Origin: Cognatishimia maritima
GTDB lineage: Bacteria > Pseudomonadota > Alphaproteobacteria > Rhodobacterales > Rhodobacteraceae
Direction: 5' to 3'
Assembly: GCF_900129685.1 (NCBI RefSeq)
Contig: NZ_FQWM01000011.1
Span: forward strand, 1-53,872
DNA: 53,872 bases
Below, piece by piece: positions 9,306 through 18,465 of this stretch. Each line of letters starts with the position of its first letter. The first letter of the stretch is position 1. A program made the position numbers and the translations under genes. The notes under the pieces were generated by a model. The model saw nothing but the letters and a program-made list of their open reading frames with translations. It searched no databases and was not told the origin of the DNA.

Positions 9306-9434
9306 TTGGGTGAGCGACGAACTCCGGGAAGTATTTATCATAATAAACCTTATGCGTTTTGCGCTATGTAGCGGGGAGCGCGCTACCCTGAAGTGCGACT
9401 TTTGTTAGAAAACAACGAATTATGTAATTGAAAA

Positions 9435-11111
9435 TCACGCCACCAACAGCAGAAACAGCGGTACAATTGCAGCGGCAAAGATAGCTTCAACCGCTAGCCC
9501 CGCCCCCTCGGCATCGGCTTCTGCACCTGGCTCATCCGGTTCTTCTGGTTCCTCCGGTTCTACTGGGTCGATTGGCGGTAGAATGGGTTCTGGATCGTCA
9601 ACACCGCCCTCAATCAGCGCCTCGACTTCCGGTGTTAATACGACGTCCGAAAAAACAAGCTGCATGATCTCAAAACCGTCGAGATCAGCTTGGATCGTGC
9701 CATCCACATAATATTCGCTGGGATCAAGGATATCGATTTCGGCATTGCTTTGAGTGCTGCCAGGGGATTGCCCCGCTTCGACGCCAAGCCTGGTGATCTC
9801 AAGATGATCATAATCCGCAATGATAGCGTTCATGCCGAGGTCTTCCATCGTGGTGCCCTCGCTTCGGGACATTACGTAAACCACCAACTCATTGTCTCCA
9901 TAGAAGCTAAGAACGTCTGCAGAGGGTTCGCCGTCTGATCCATCGGTGGCGAGGTCAATTTGCTGCTTTCCGGGAAGGTTTTCCCGCATCATTTTAAACA
10001 TCTCTCCGGCGGGAGACAGTTCCTCAAAGTCGTGTCCATAGCTTAAGGCGCTTTTGGCACTTTGTTGAAGTGGCCAGACGTGGGCAATATCAACACCGCG
10101 GTCAGACATCTCATCAACGATATAAAGCATTTCAGCGGCCTGTTTGAGACCGTAGTCTTCCTCAGCATCAAAGGCGTCAGTGTGTGCTTTCTGGTTCCAC
10201 TCAGTGACGAAGATTTCCAGATCTGGATGGTCTTGAAGCCATGTTTGTTCGATCGAATTCAGGACAAAATGCCGGCTCCCTGGAAACACGGGCGCTTTTG
10301 AATAAACATGCGCTGCGATGGCATCGAGCGCATCACGTTCCTCCGGTGTGTCGAACTCCTTCATGACCAGTTCGTTTGCAATCTTGGTCCAATTCACCCC
10401 TCCGCCATTATAAAGGTGATCTTCGGAGTTCAGTAAAAGCCCGTAGTCTAGGGCGACGGCTTGAAGCTGCTCTTCACCGGTTCCAAGATGATCGTAGTCA
10501 AGGCTCAGATCTGCAAAACCATGGCTCGCCCCGACTTGGGTGATGATGGAAATTTCTCCCTGCCCAAGACTGTCGAGTTCGTCATCGATGATAGCAGCCA
10601 TTTCGCTGGAGAGGCGACCATACTCAACGGAGGACATTTCCCCGCTCCCCCAGTATTCATTGCCAATTTCGAACCCTTCGATTTCGGCATCACCATATGC
10701 CCCCGTGACGGTGTCCCTTATGAAGCCTCGCAGCAAAGCCTCATCAAATTCGGGAAATCTATCGCCATTCTCATCGGTGTCTTCAGAAAGGAACTCCCGG
10801 GTCGGAATGACCACCGTAACGGGCATATTCGTATCTGCGGCCCAGGACAAAAAGCTGGAATAGGGTATAAGCGTGTGCTCTTCGCCCGTATGTGGGTGAA
10901 CGCCACTTGCGCGGTCAGGGTCTGATATATCGAAGTAGAATTCGGTGACTGCGCCACCAGGATATCGAATACCCGTAATCCCCAACTCTTCTGCGAGTTC
11001 GTCATAAGTCCCATCGTCGCCAATGCGATCACGATGAGTCAGAATGTTGCCGCCAAATAAGCCAGCATGCATTGTATGTTGTTCGGCGCTCGCAGCATGC
11101 ATCTCAGGCAT
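9435..11111 (-). CDS. Clan GH-A-like glycoside hydrolase with acidic Pro/Glu linker and hydrophobic C-terminal tail
   Basis: A 558-residue protein whose ATG has GGGGGA 6 bases upstream. The barrel begins at residue 19 (FGGNILTHRDRI). Two acidic motifs look catalytic: GFEIGNEYWG (Glu152 as acid/base) and IFVTEWNQKA (Glu304 as nucleophile). The spacing and the NE and EWN signatures resemble clan GH-A enzymes such as GH39, GH51 or GH79; I cannot place the family. No N-terminal signal peptide is visible. The C-terminus has a proline- and glutamate-rich stretch (EPEEPEEPDEPGAEADAEG) and then a hydrophobic segment of about 18 residues that runs to the stop with no basic tail. It may be a cell-envelope enzyme that trims the plasmid-encoded glycan. 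It is convergent with the export lipoprotein gene. Confidence 0.72.
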   Translation of the reverse strand: MPEMHAASAEQHTMHAGLFGGNILTHRDRIGDDGTYDELAEELGITGIRYPGGAVTEFYFDISDPDRASGVHPHTGEEHTLIPYSSFLSWAADTNMPVTVVIPTREFLSEDTDENGDRFPEFDEALLRGFIRDTVTGAYGDAEIEGFEIGNEYWGSGEMSSVEYGRLSSEMAAIIDDELDSLGQGEISIITQVGASHGFADLSLDYDHLGTGEEQLQAVALDYGLLLNSEDHLYNGGGVNWTKIANELVMKEFDTPEERDALDAIAAHVYSKAPVFPGSRHFVLNSIEQTWLQDHPDLEIFVTEWNQKAHTDAFDAEEDYGLKQAAEMLYIVDEMSDRGVDIAHVWPLQQSAKSALSYGHDFEELSPAGEMFKMMRENLPGKQQIDLATDGSDGEPSADVLSFYGDNELVVYVMSRSEGTTMEDLGMNAIIADYDHLEITRLGVEAGQSPGSTQSNAEIDILDPSEYYVDGTIQADLDGFEIMQLVFSDVVLTPEVEALIEGGVDDPEPILPPIDPVEPEEPEEPDEPGAEADAEGAGLAVEAIFAAAIVPLFLLLVA

Positions 11112-11377
11112 CGGTCATCCCCCTTGCATTGTTGCGGAGGATGAAACAGTGGATTTAATATTGCCTGAGGTTGGGCAGATTATTTGATTAGAGTTTTAGG
11201 GAGTGGGGTGAGTGGTCTTCCAGAAATTCAGACACTGACTTGGGTTACGATTTGCTGCCTGCTGATCGTCAACCATCAGAAGGTAAGAGATGCATTGTGA
11301 AAATCTGATAGCGGAATTGGGCTAAACCCCCTACGCTCCGGGCAATAGCTGTCCCAATATCGCGCATCACTTATAGC

Positions 11378-12328
11378 ATGAAACTTATCGTTCAAATTCC
11401 GGCCTTTAATGAAGAAGGCACGCTTGCAAAAACCATTTCCGAGATACCGCGTACTGTTGCAGGCGTCGACAAGGTCGAAATCCTGGTAATTGACGATGGG
11501 TCCACGGATAAAACCGTTGATGTCGCCAAAGCCGCAGGGGCTGATCATATCCTCAGAATGCCCACCAATGTCGGGCTTGCAGGGGCCTTTACCGCCGGGA
11601 TCGAAGCCTCGCTTCAGAAGTCTGCCGATATTATCGTCAACACGGATGCGGATAACCAATACTGTGCCGCGGATATTCCAAAGCTGATTGCGCCCATTTT
11701 GAACCGTGAGGCGCAAATCGTTGTTGGCGCGCGCCCGATCTCAGAGATCGAAAGCTTCTCACCGATCAAGAAAGTCTTTCAACGCCTTGGGAGTTGGGTG
11801 GTCAGAAAAGCCAGCGGGACGCAGATCCCTGATGCCCCGTCTGGGTTTCGCGCCTATTCCAAAAGTGCTGCTGCCCGGCTGTATGTTATCAACCCATACA
11901 CCTACACGCTTGAGACAATTATCCAAGCCGGGCGCAAGCGCATTCCCATGACCTCTGTGCCCATCCGGGTGAACCCCGTGACGAGGCCATCGCGCCTTTT
12001 CCGCTCTATGCGCGAATATATTTTCAGGTCCAGCGGCACGATCATTCGCATCAGTATTGTCTATGCGCCTTTGCGTTTCTTTTTTACGCTTGCTGCGTTG
12101 TTTGCCCTGCCGGGTCTGGTGGCGATTGCCCGCTTCCTGGTGCATTACGCCGCCGGAGATGGCAGCGGGAACATTCAATCCTTGGTGCTGGCATCTGCGC
12201 TTTTGGCCATGGCCACGGTGCTCTGTGCGGTGGGTATTTTGGCGGACCTGATTGCTGCCAACCGGCATCTTCTGGAAGACATCCGGGCGCGGGAAATGTT
12301 GCGGTATTCCGATATGCCTAAGGACTAG
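11378..12328 (+). CDS. GT2 glycosyltransferase with two C-terminal membrane spans (polyprenyl-phosphate sugar synthase type)
   Basis: A 316-residue protein. The GT2 domain covers about residues 1-220, with IVQIPAFNEEGTL, LVIDDGSTDKT and the metal-binding VNTDADNQY. The segment NVGLAGAFTAGIEAS is typical of dolichyl-phosphate mannose synthase relatives. Two hydrophobic spans follow at about residues 230-250 and 265-290 (ALLAMATVLCAVGILADLIA). Such enzymes usually load a sugar on undecaprenyl phosphate or start a repeat unit at the membrane. It heads a plus-strand run: a GT4 gene and a large membrane glycosyltransferase-like gene follow with short gaps. The ribosome site before the ATG is weak. 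Confidence 0.85.
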   Translation: MKLIVQIPAFNEEGTLAKTISEIPRTVAGVDKVEILVIDDGSTDKTVDVAKAAGADHILRMPTNVGLAGAFTAGIEASLQKSADIIVNTDADNQYCAADIPKLIAPILNREAQIVVGARPISEIESFSPIKKVFQRLGSWVVRKASGTQIPDAPSGFRAYSKSAAARLYVINPYTYTLETIIQAGRKRIPMTSVPIRVNPVTRPSRLFRSMREYIFRSSGTIIRISIVYAPLRFFFTLAALFALPGLVAIARFLVHYAAGDGSGNIQSLVLASALLAMATVLCAVGILADLIAANRHLLEDIRAREMLRYSDMPKD

Positions 12329-12409
12329 ATTAAGGGCATGTGTTAAGAGCATATGGCGAGGTCATCGCGACCGTCGACGCTGCTTGGCTTTTGCAATAAA
12401 GGACACTCA

Positions 12410-13534
12410 TTGAAGGTGGCGCAGGCAAAGTTAAAATCAACGCTCAGAAAAATCGCCATTGTCGGACCATTGCCACCTATTAAAAGCGGCATTGCACGGC
12501 ACACGAGTGCTCTCACAGAAGCCCTTTTAGCGGACTCTGCGAATGAGGTCAGGGTCTGGGGCTTTAAGCGTCAATATCCGGGGTGGCTATATCCGGGCGG
12601 AGATGAAAGGGACGCAAGCCTATCGTCTCCCACATTTCGATATGAAGAAACTGTAGACGGGGTAAACCCCGCGTCTTGGTTTCACACGGCCCACGCCATT
12701 CAAAAATTTACGCCAGATATATTGGTGTCGCCCGCCTGGACGTTCACGACGGCCCCGGCCCTTGGTTATATCGCAAAAAAAGCGCGGCAACACGGCGCGC
12801 GCAGTTATGTGGTCGTACACAATGTTGCGGATCATGAGCAGGCGTCATGGAAGAGTATGTTATCTCGGTGTCAACTTTCGAATGCGGATAAGTTCATCAC
12901 CCATAGCCAAGCACTGGCGAAGAGCCTTTCAGAGCTTCAGCCAGGCACGCCAAGTGTTTTTTCGCCCCATCCGGTCTTTGACACCCTGCCCCAGCCTGAA
13001 GGGCGTTTGACGCGCGAGCAAAACATAGAGTTGTTATTTTTCGGCATTATAAGGCCTTACAAAGGTCTCGACCTGCTATTGAAGGCCATTGCGAAAAGTG
13101 GGCGGAGGGATTTGCGGCTCACCATTGCAGGGCAGTTTTGGCAAAATGAAAAAGACACAACTGAATTGATCGACCGGCTGGGCATATCTGATCTTGTCGA
13201 ATTGCGAAGTCGCTTTATTGATGATCGCGAGGCCGCTGCGCTTTTTCAGAGGGCAGATGCTGTTGTCTTACCTTACAGATCCGTCACAGGTTCCGGAGTT
13301 GTGGCCACCGCTTTTCACTATGGCAGAGCCGTAATTGCAACGCGGTTGCCCGGCTTTGCTGAAATCGTGAAGGACGGTGAAACAGGTTGGCTCTTTTCGC
13401 CAAATTCTATTGACGAGCTTGCCGATCATATCTGGGGGATGACACGTGCACAAACAGACCCTGCTGGTATCGCCGCCAAACAGTTTGGTCAGAGGTTTAC
13501 TTGGGAAAAGTTTGCCTCACTTGTTGTGGCTTAA
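12410..13534 (+). CDS. GT4 family glycosyltransferase
   Basis: A GT-B fold enzyme. The N-terminal domain opens with KIAIVGPLPPIKSGIARHTS, and the donor-binding C-terminal domain includes FFGIIRPYKGLDLLLKAI and FIDDREAAALFQRADAVVLPY. The usual E-x7-E pair is replaced by TGSGVVATAFHYGRAV, a variant common in this subgroup. I chose the TTG at 12410, preceded by AAAGGA at a good distance (374 aa). An ATG at 12353 would add 19 residues but has a poor ribosome site. The gene looks more AT-rich than the rml and par blocks. It lies between the polyprenyl-type GT2 and a multi-span membrane protein on the same strand, so it should add a later sugar of the same repeat unit. The donor is unknown. Confidence 0.82.
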   Translation: MKVAQAKLKSTLRKIAIVGPLPPIKSGIARHTSALTEALLADSANEVRVWGFKRQYPGWLYPGGDERDASLSSPTFRYEETVDGVNPASWFHTAHAIQKFTPDILVSPAWTFTTAPALGYIAKKARQHGARSYVVVHNVADHEQASWKSMLSRCQLSNADKFITHSQALAKSLSELQPGTPSVFSPHPVFDTLPQPEGRLTREQNIELLFFGIIRPYKGLDLLLKAIAKSGRRDLRLTIAGQFWQNEKDTTELIDRLGISDLVELRSRFIDDREAAALFQRADAVVLPYRSVTGSGVVATAFHYGRAVIATRLPGFAEIVKDGETGWLFSPNSIDELADHIWGMTRAQTDPAGIAAKQFGQRFTWEKFASLVVA

Positions 13535-13561
13535 GCCGGGAGAACCTGGAGACGTGCTTGA

Positions 13562-15424
13562 ATGACCACAGCTTTTGGACGACTGGGGGCCGCTTTAATC
13601 CTCGCATTTTCTGCAATCTTGGTGCTTGCAGGTGCGCTGAGTTCCGAGGGGTTATATCTCATTGATGAACTCATCTATGCCATCGGGGTGGAAGCGTTCA
13701 GGACGTCTCAGTCTTTCGAGGTGCAAAATGGTTTTAAGGCGTTTGGCTCAGAGGATCTCAGAATTTGGCTACTGGCCAAAGGCCCGAATGGTTTTACGCC
13801 CCAGTACCCACCAGGCACAGCGATAGCCGGTGCCGGTTTGACTTGGCTGTTCGGATCAAAGGCTCTCATTGCTCTGAATGTCTGCGCGGGTGTTGGCACG
13901 TTATGGGTTACCCATGCTGTGGCACGTCGTTTGTTTCAATCGGCAGACATTGCAAATCTTTCCGTGATATTGCTGACGATCTGCACATTTTGGGCAGAAT
14001 ATGTGTTTGCACATTGGCCGCACGCGGTGACGGTCTTCTTGGTGAACTTGGCATTTCTGCTGTTTCTGAACGTAATCGATAGAAAAGAGTACGTTTTCGG
14101 ATCTGCTTTCTTGAGCGGCATCGCGATTGGTGTCTGTATGTTCTTTCGGCTTGATGGCCTGCTTCTTCTACCCGTCATTACCATTGTGACGATATTATAT
14201 GCCCGGATTCCCATAGTGACCCTGTCCGCTGGAGCGGCAGGGTTTCTGCCAGTTGCAGCATTGCTGGCGCTGATTAACAAAACCAAATTTGATACATGGA
14301 ACCCGCTGTCTTACGGGACCTCTTCCGGCGGCAGCTCTGATGTGACGGCCTACCTGCCCCTCTTGTCCGTTGGTATCATTATTGCCGGATGTTTGGTTCT
14401 GCTGCGCCTGTATCGCGGCACTCGAAAGATTGACCCGCGTATTGTTGTTGGGGTTTTAGGCTTGGGGGTTCTGCTGTCCTCTGTAAGCGTGCCTGCAATG
14501 AATAAGCTCGTGACGGGCATTAATGCGATCCTGATTGATGCGACCACGATTTCTGATTGGCGGGAAGGTGTCAGACCCCAAGCTAATGGAACCCTGATTT
14601 TCTGGGGGGTGCCAAAAAAAGCTCTGGCGCAGAGTCTGCCCTGGTTGGGCTGCCTGGCTCTGCTGTTGGGGATGAAGTGGGGGGGGCGTCAGCGTTCTGT
14701 TTCGATCATTTTGATCTTCTTTGTTGTTTGGGCGCTGCCATTCATTATGCGCAACTGGCATGGCGGATTGTCGCCAAACATGCGCTACCTGCTGCCGACA
14801 TTGCCTGTGTTGGGGATACTGGCCGCCTGGATTATTCAGACCCTTGAACAGAAATGTTTTTTCAGGAAGCCCCGTTTGATGCTGGGGCTCTCCGCATTCC
14901 TCACGGCATGCATTTTACTGCTGCTGTTTCCCGGGCAAATCGCGCTGTTACATCAGATTGCGACAGTTTACCTGTTTGTGATTATTGCAGTGCTTTTAGC
15001 ACTTGCCGGCTTTTTCTTGAACTCAGTTACAGCGGCAGTTTCGTTATTTGTAATGGGCATCGGGCTAGGAGCTTCGAGTTTTCTTGCCATTGACGATATT
15101 CAAGCGACACAAAACCGCCGGGAAGTGACGGCTCAGCGCTCTAACGACGCAGACATGATCACTGGACCCGTGGTGATCTATGGTTCGCCCGAAAGTTTTG
15201 CTTCGGCTTTTTCCGACCCGCAGAAGCTCGTTGCGCTGCCCCATGTCGTAACCGGAAAGATTGACACGGAATTCGTTTATGCAGCCTGTCAGGCAGGGTA
15301 CAGAGTTTTGGTCGCGAGTTGGATGGTAGAGAATATATCGCAATCAAACAGTGATCTACGGTTGCTTGAAATGCGGACCCCGGCCCCCGACACTCTTTCC
15401 CACCAAATTGATTGCCTGCAATAA
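13562..15424 (+). CDS. Large integral membrane protein, GT-C glycosyltransferase-like
   Basis: A 620-residue protein with about 12 hydrophobic spans over the first 500 residues and a soluble C-terminal tail of about 110 residues. After the first span comes an acidic loop motif (LIDELIYAIG), and further on PQYPPGTAIAG; both are reminiscent of ArnT/PMT-like GT-C enzymes, which use polyprenyl-phosphate sugars. A ribosome site GGAG lies 12 bases before the ATG. It ends the plus-strand run of three genes and converges with the next gene, leaving 20 bp between them. A polymerase role is an alternative, since no classical Wzy was recognised on the plasmid. Confidence 0.7.
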   Translation: MTTAFGRLGAALILAFSAILVLAGALSSEGLYLIDELIYAIGVEAFRTSQSFEVQNGFKAFGSEDLRIWLLAKGPNGFTPQYPPGTAIAGAGLTWLFGSKALIALNVCAGVGTLWVTHAVARRLFQSADIANLSVILLTICTFWAEYVFAHWPHAVTVFLVNLAFLLFLNVIDRKEYVFGSAFLSGIAIGVCMFFRLDGLLLLPVITIVTILYARIPIVTLSAGAAGFLPVAALLALINKTKFDTWNPLSYGTSSGGSSDVTAYLPLLSVGIIIAGCLVLLRLYRGTRKIDPRIVVGVLGLGVLLSSVSVPAMNKLVTGINAILIDATTISDWREGVRPQANGTLIFWGVPKKALAQSLPWLGCLALLLGMKWGGRQRSVSIILIFFVVWALPFIMRNWHGGLSPNMRYLLPTLPVLGILAAWIIQTLEQKCFFRKPRLMLGLSAFLTACILLLLFPGQIALLHQIATVYLFVIIAVLLALAGFFLNSVTAAVSLFVMGIGLGASSFLAIDDIQATQNRREVTAQRSNDADMITGPVVIYGSPESFASAFSDPQKLVALPHVVTGKIDTEFVYAACQAGYRVLVASWMVENISQSNSDLRLLEMRTPAPDTLSHQIDCLQ

Positions 15425-15444
15425 AAAATACGACAGGCTCAGTC

Positions 15445-16590
15445 TTACAAATTGCGAGTTCCGGAAACAGTATTGGAAGTTGAAGATTCAGCCAATCGCA
15501 GGCATGTCTCCGCTATCAACTGATCTGAAAACCGTTGCTCTGCCAACTCTCTTGCCTTGGCCGACATGGTCTCCAAGTCAGAAGAGGCCATGGCGCATAT
15601 CTTCCCGACAGTCTCTGTGAGCGCCCCTAGGTCTCGCGGGGGGACAAGCCAGCCTGTTTGACCCTCGACAAGGCCATCGCGGCAGCCATCCACATCGCTT
15701 GCGATCACCGGACGCCCGGAGGCCGCCGCTTCCAGAATGACTTTCGGCAAGCCCTCCCCGCCATGGGAGGGCATAACAAGGACATGCGCCGCCGTCAGAT
15801 AGGGGCGCACATCCGTTTGCCGCCCCACAAACTGAATATTTTGCGCCCTCCCCCAGTCCTTTAGGGTTGCCGCGCGGATGGCCCCGGCATTGGCATGGAA
15901 GGTGTCTCCGACAACCGTGAACTCTGCGGGCAAATGGGCTGCGCGCGCACGCTGCGCGACCGCGACGAAGTCCTCGATGCCTTTGTCTGTTTGCAGGCGA
16001 CCGACAAAGACAAAACGCCGTGGAAGATCAGGTGGCAGAGGCGCGTTTTGAAACTGTGTGAGATCCACCCCCGACCCCATGGTGCGCACAACCGGGGTCG
16101 ATTTTGACAGGCCATGGGACCTTAGAAAATCAAGATCGGCGGGGTTTTGCACTAGGAGTGTTTCAGCACGTGATGATGCAAAACTGTATAATCTGGTGAG
16201 GATGCGCCCCATGGCGTCACGCTTGCGCATACGCATGCCCAAACCGCTGACATTGTTCACATATGGCAGGCGCAGCAGACGGCAGGCGAGGCCGCCATAG
16301 ACATTGGCTTTGATCCCGTTGTTAAAGACGACCTTGGGCCGCGCGCGCCTTAACAATCGCCAGACCCGCCGCAGGGCCGCCCATTCTTCAATCGGGTTGG
16401 ACCCATCCAGAGAAACGGGCCAGTCAAGCACCTGCACACCAGTCATGGCGGCCAAATGCGAGGTCCATTCATCGGCACCCGCAATCACCGTGACCTGCCA
16501 ACCCTCTGAGACCAGCGCCGCAATCACATTCCGCCTGAAGTTCCACAAATACCAAGCCGTGCCCGACACCAGAGCGATCCGCTTTTCCAT
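15445..16590 (-). CDS. GT4 family glycosyltransferase (PglA/WbcQ-like)
   Basis: A 381-residue GT-B enzyme. The N-terminal part has SGTAWYLWNFRRNVIAAL and NNGIKANVYGGLACRLL, typical of enzymes that extend undecaprenyl-linked sugars such as PglA-like HexNAc transferases. The donor site has FVFVGRLQTDKGIEDFV and an E-x7-E motif in GEGLPKVILEAAASGRP. The ATG at 16590 overlaps the TGA of the upstream methyltransferase (TGATG), which supports this start over a GTG three bases earlier. It is the last gene of a minus-strand run of GT4, flippase, sulfotransferase, methyltransferase and GT4. The sugar specificity is not readable from the sequence. Confidence 0.87.
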   Translation of the reverse strand: MEKRIALVSGTAWYLWNFRRNVIAALVSEGWQVTVIAGADEWTSHLAAMTGVQVLDWPVSLDGSNPIEEWAALRRVWRLLRRARPKVVFNNGIKANVYGGLACRLLRLPYVNNVSGLGMRMRKRDAMGRILTRLYSFASSRAETLLVQNPADLDFLRSHGLSKSTPVVRTMGSGVDLTQFQNAPLPPDLPRRFVFVGRLQTDKGIEDFVAVAQRARAAHLPAEFTVVGDTFHANAGAIRAATLKDWGRAQNIQFVGRQTDVRPYLTAAHVLVMPSHGGEGLPKVILEAAASGRPVIASDVDGCRDGLVEGQTGWLVPPRDLGALTETVGKICAMASSDLETMSAKARELAEQRFSDQLIAETCLRLAESSTSNTVSGTRNL

Positions 16591-17543
16591 CACCGCACGC
16601 CTCTAAATTCGCCGGGCATGTCCTTTGGTTTAAGCGTTTTTTGGGATTTTTGACCGAAAAAATAGACGCCGCTGGCCGCGTCACTGGCATGGGCGCGGTT
16701 GCTGAAAAGGTCGATAAACCGCAACCAGAAGAAGGGCGCAGTGAGACGTGAGCCCCACCTGCGACTTCCAAGCAGGGCACCGGCGGCATATCGGAGAATT
16801 TGGAAGAGCGCGGTGCCCGGCCCGGCAACAACGCCACTTTCGATCAGGTTGAAACGACGAAACAACCAGCGGTGGCCGTTTTCGGTAAAGCGCGTGAAAT
16901 CATAAGCGCGTTCGTGAACGGGTTGAAGAAAAGGCGTGCCCGCATAGACAAGACCGTCTGGTTTCAAAACCCGCCAGATTTCCTCGACCACGTCGTGAGG
17001 TGACAACACATGCTCTAGAACCGCTTCGATCCAGACGGCATCCACGCTTTGGTCCTTGAGTGGGATATCATGTGCATCCGCAACGAAGTCAGTGTTGGGG
17101 GTTGCGTAGACATCAAAGGATATGATGCGGAGGCCTTCTGTTTGATACAGAACCTCGGCGCCGTCACTGACGGTCCCCCCGCCGATGATCAAAACCACCG
17201 GGTCAGGCACCTGTGACCGTAGTCTTTCTGCGAGGTCCTGCGCGGTTTTGGGAGACATCGTGTTGCGGCCAAGCAGAATGCGCTTCCAGAGCTGCCGTTT
17301 GACCGGCCGAGGTCCGATCAAACTGGTGGCTTTGCTTGCAAGAAGGCTGTCGCGATCCAAGATGCTGTTCTCGAAATTCACGAGGACGGGCTGGCTATCA
17401 ATGATTGGGAATTTTGTACCGTTCTCGGCACACAGGCCATCGTCAGATAACGCATCGGAGCCAAAAGACGCTTGGCAAAGTGGCGAGCGCAGCAAAGGCA
17501 GAATATCGGTGAGCGCTTGGCCGGATTGCTTAGAGATCGACAT
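16590..17543 (-). CDS. SAM-dependent methyltransferase with Trm112-like N-terminus
   Basis: About 317 residues. The first 60 residues (LLRSPLCQASFG, then ENGTKFPIIDSQPVLV) resemble the Trm112-like module fused to many glycan methyltransferases, although the usual zinc cysteines are mostly lost. The class I methyltransferase core has motif I VVLIIGGGTVSDGAE, then IISFDVYATPNTDFVADAHD and AVWIEAVLEHVLSPHDVVEE. The start could be ATG 17543 or ATG 17561; the latter overlaps the upstream sulfotransferase stop by 13 bp. It is coupled downstream to the GT4 gene by a TGATG overlap. The likely job is methylation of a sugar in the chain, inferred from context. Confidence 0.8.
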   Translation of the reverse strand: MSISKQSGQALTDILPLLRSPLCQASFGSDALSDDGLCAENGTKFPIIDSQPVLVNFENSILDRDSLLASKATSLIGPRPVKRQLWKRILLGRNTMSPKTAQDLAERLRSQVPDPVVLIIGGGTVSDGAEVLYQTEGLRIISFDVYATPNTDFVADAHDIPLKDQSVDAVWIEAVLEHVLSPHDVVEEIWRVLKPDGLVYAGTPFLQPVHERAYDFTRFTENGHRWLFRRFNLIESGVVAGPGTALFQILRYAAGALLGSRRWGSRLTAPFFWLRFIDLFSNRAHASDAASGVYFFGQKSQKTLKPKDMPGEFRGVR

Positions 17544-17548
17544 TGTTG

Positions 17549-18448
17549 TTACATCTTCCATTCGGACAGGTCGCGATCAAGCAATTGTTCGAGTCGCTCA
17601 ATGTCCGGGCGGAAATATTGAATGAGTATTCCTCGGGTTTCCGGCTGCATGGGAGGATACTGTTCTTCCCGAAAATTTATTTTGCGCAAGTACGTTTGGA
17701 ACCTATAGCGTTTTTCCTTGCTGATGATTTTAGATAACGGGCGCTGTAGCGCTTTAGGTGGCGAAAGTATAAATTTGGCCAGAGTGGTCGATCTTGGGGC
17801 TTTCGCCTTATTCTGAGACGCAAAGTCCGTGTCAGAAACGTCCGTTGAAATCCCCAGCCAGTCGCAAATCCTTTGATACTCATCTTGAGGAGATCGTTTC
17901 AGATCCTGCATTAGGACGACATACACATTCTCTGGTCCGAAGAGTTCACGGTACCTGTTTAGATGACCTGTGAAGCTAAATGTCTGGCGATATCGAGGGC
18001 GATACACCCCTGCCCCTTCAGGACGCGCATCATCTGCTTCAAGCGCCTCTTCGAACGATATCTGTTTCTCGTGCGATTGAGATTTAGCCTCGTAATAAAA
18101 CGAGTAGATTGCTTCGACCGGGTTGCGCAAAGCGACGATAATTTTTGCTTTCGGAGAAAAGGTTGAGATGTTCTCGGCGGCTGAACGCGACGCAAAATAG
18201 AGTGCGGATGCATCTAGGGCGTATCTCTGGGAACGCCAGCCTTCGTACATTGCCCAATAGTCGCTGTACCCCATAGAAAAGCCATTCTGACGAACAGGCG
18301 TTCCGATCAGCGTGGCGGGTTCTTTTCTGTAAGGGCAGTACACATCTGGGTGCTGCGTGAACAGATGATGCAGGGTGGTTGTCCCGCATTTGGGGGCCCC
18401 GACTAAGAACAGGTTGGGGAATTTCCCTATGGTTTCATTTGCAGACAT
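17549..18448 (-). CDS. Sulfotransferase
   Basis: A protein of 299 residues from the ATG at 18446-18448. The 5'-phosphosulfate loop is LVGAPKCGTTTLHHLF at about residues 11-26. The 3'-phosphate motif is VALRNPVEAIYSFYYEAKS at about residues 98-116. Both are canonical for the sulfotransferase domain family (Pfam PF00685/PF13469, bacterial relatives of heparan sulfotransferases). The frame remains open far upstream to 18718, but that part overlaps the flippase gene and is not plausible protein. It starts 17 bp after the flippase stop and ends next to the methyltransferase start, so it is part of that operon. It is the most typical of the five sulfotransferase-like genes here. Confidence 0.87.
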   Translation of the reverse strand: MSANETIGKFPNLFLVGAPKCGTTTLHHLFTQHPDVYCPYRKEPATLIGTPVRQNGFSMGYSDYWAMYEGWRSQRYALDASALYFASRSAAENISTFSPKAKIIVALRNPVEAIYSFYYEAKSQSHEKQISFEEALEADDARPEGAGVYRPRYRQTFSFTGHLNRYRELFGPENVYVVLMQDLKRSPQDEYQRICDWLGISTDVSDTDFASQNKAKAPRSTTLAKFILSPPKALQRPLSKIISKEKRYRFQTYLRKINFREEQYPPMQPETRGILIQYFRPDIERLEQLLDRDLSEWKM

Positions 18449-18465
18449 TTTTGGTCCAACCCGGC

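Noticed and set aside
9368-9386. Hairpin GTAGCG/CGCTAC between the export lipoprotein and hydrolase genes
   Set aside because: The stem has six pairs but no T-run follows on either strand, so I do not call it a terminator.
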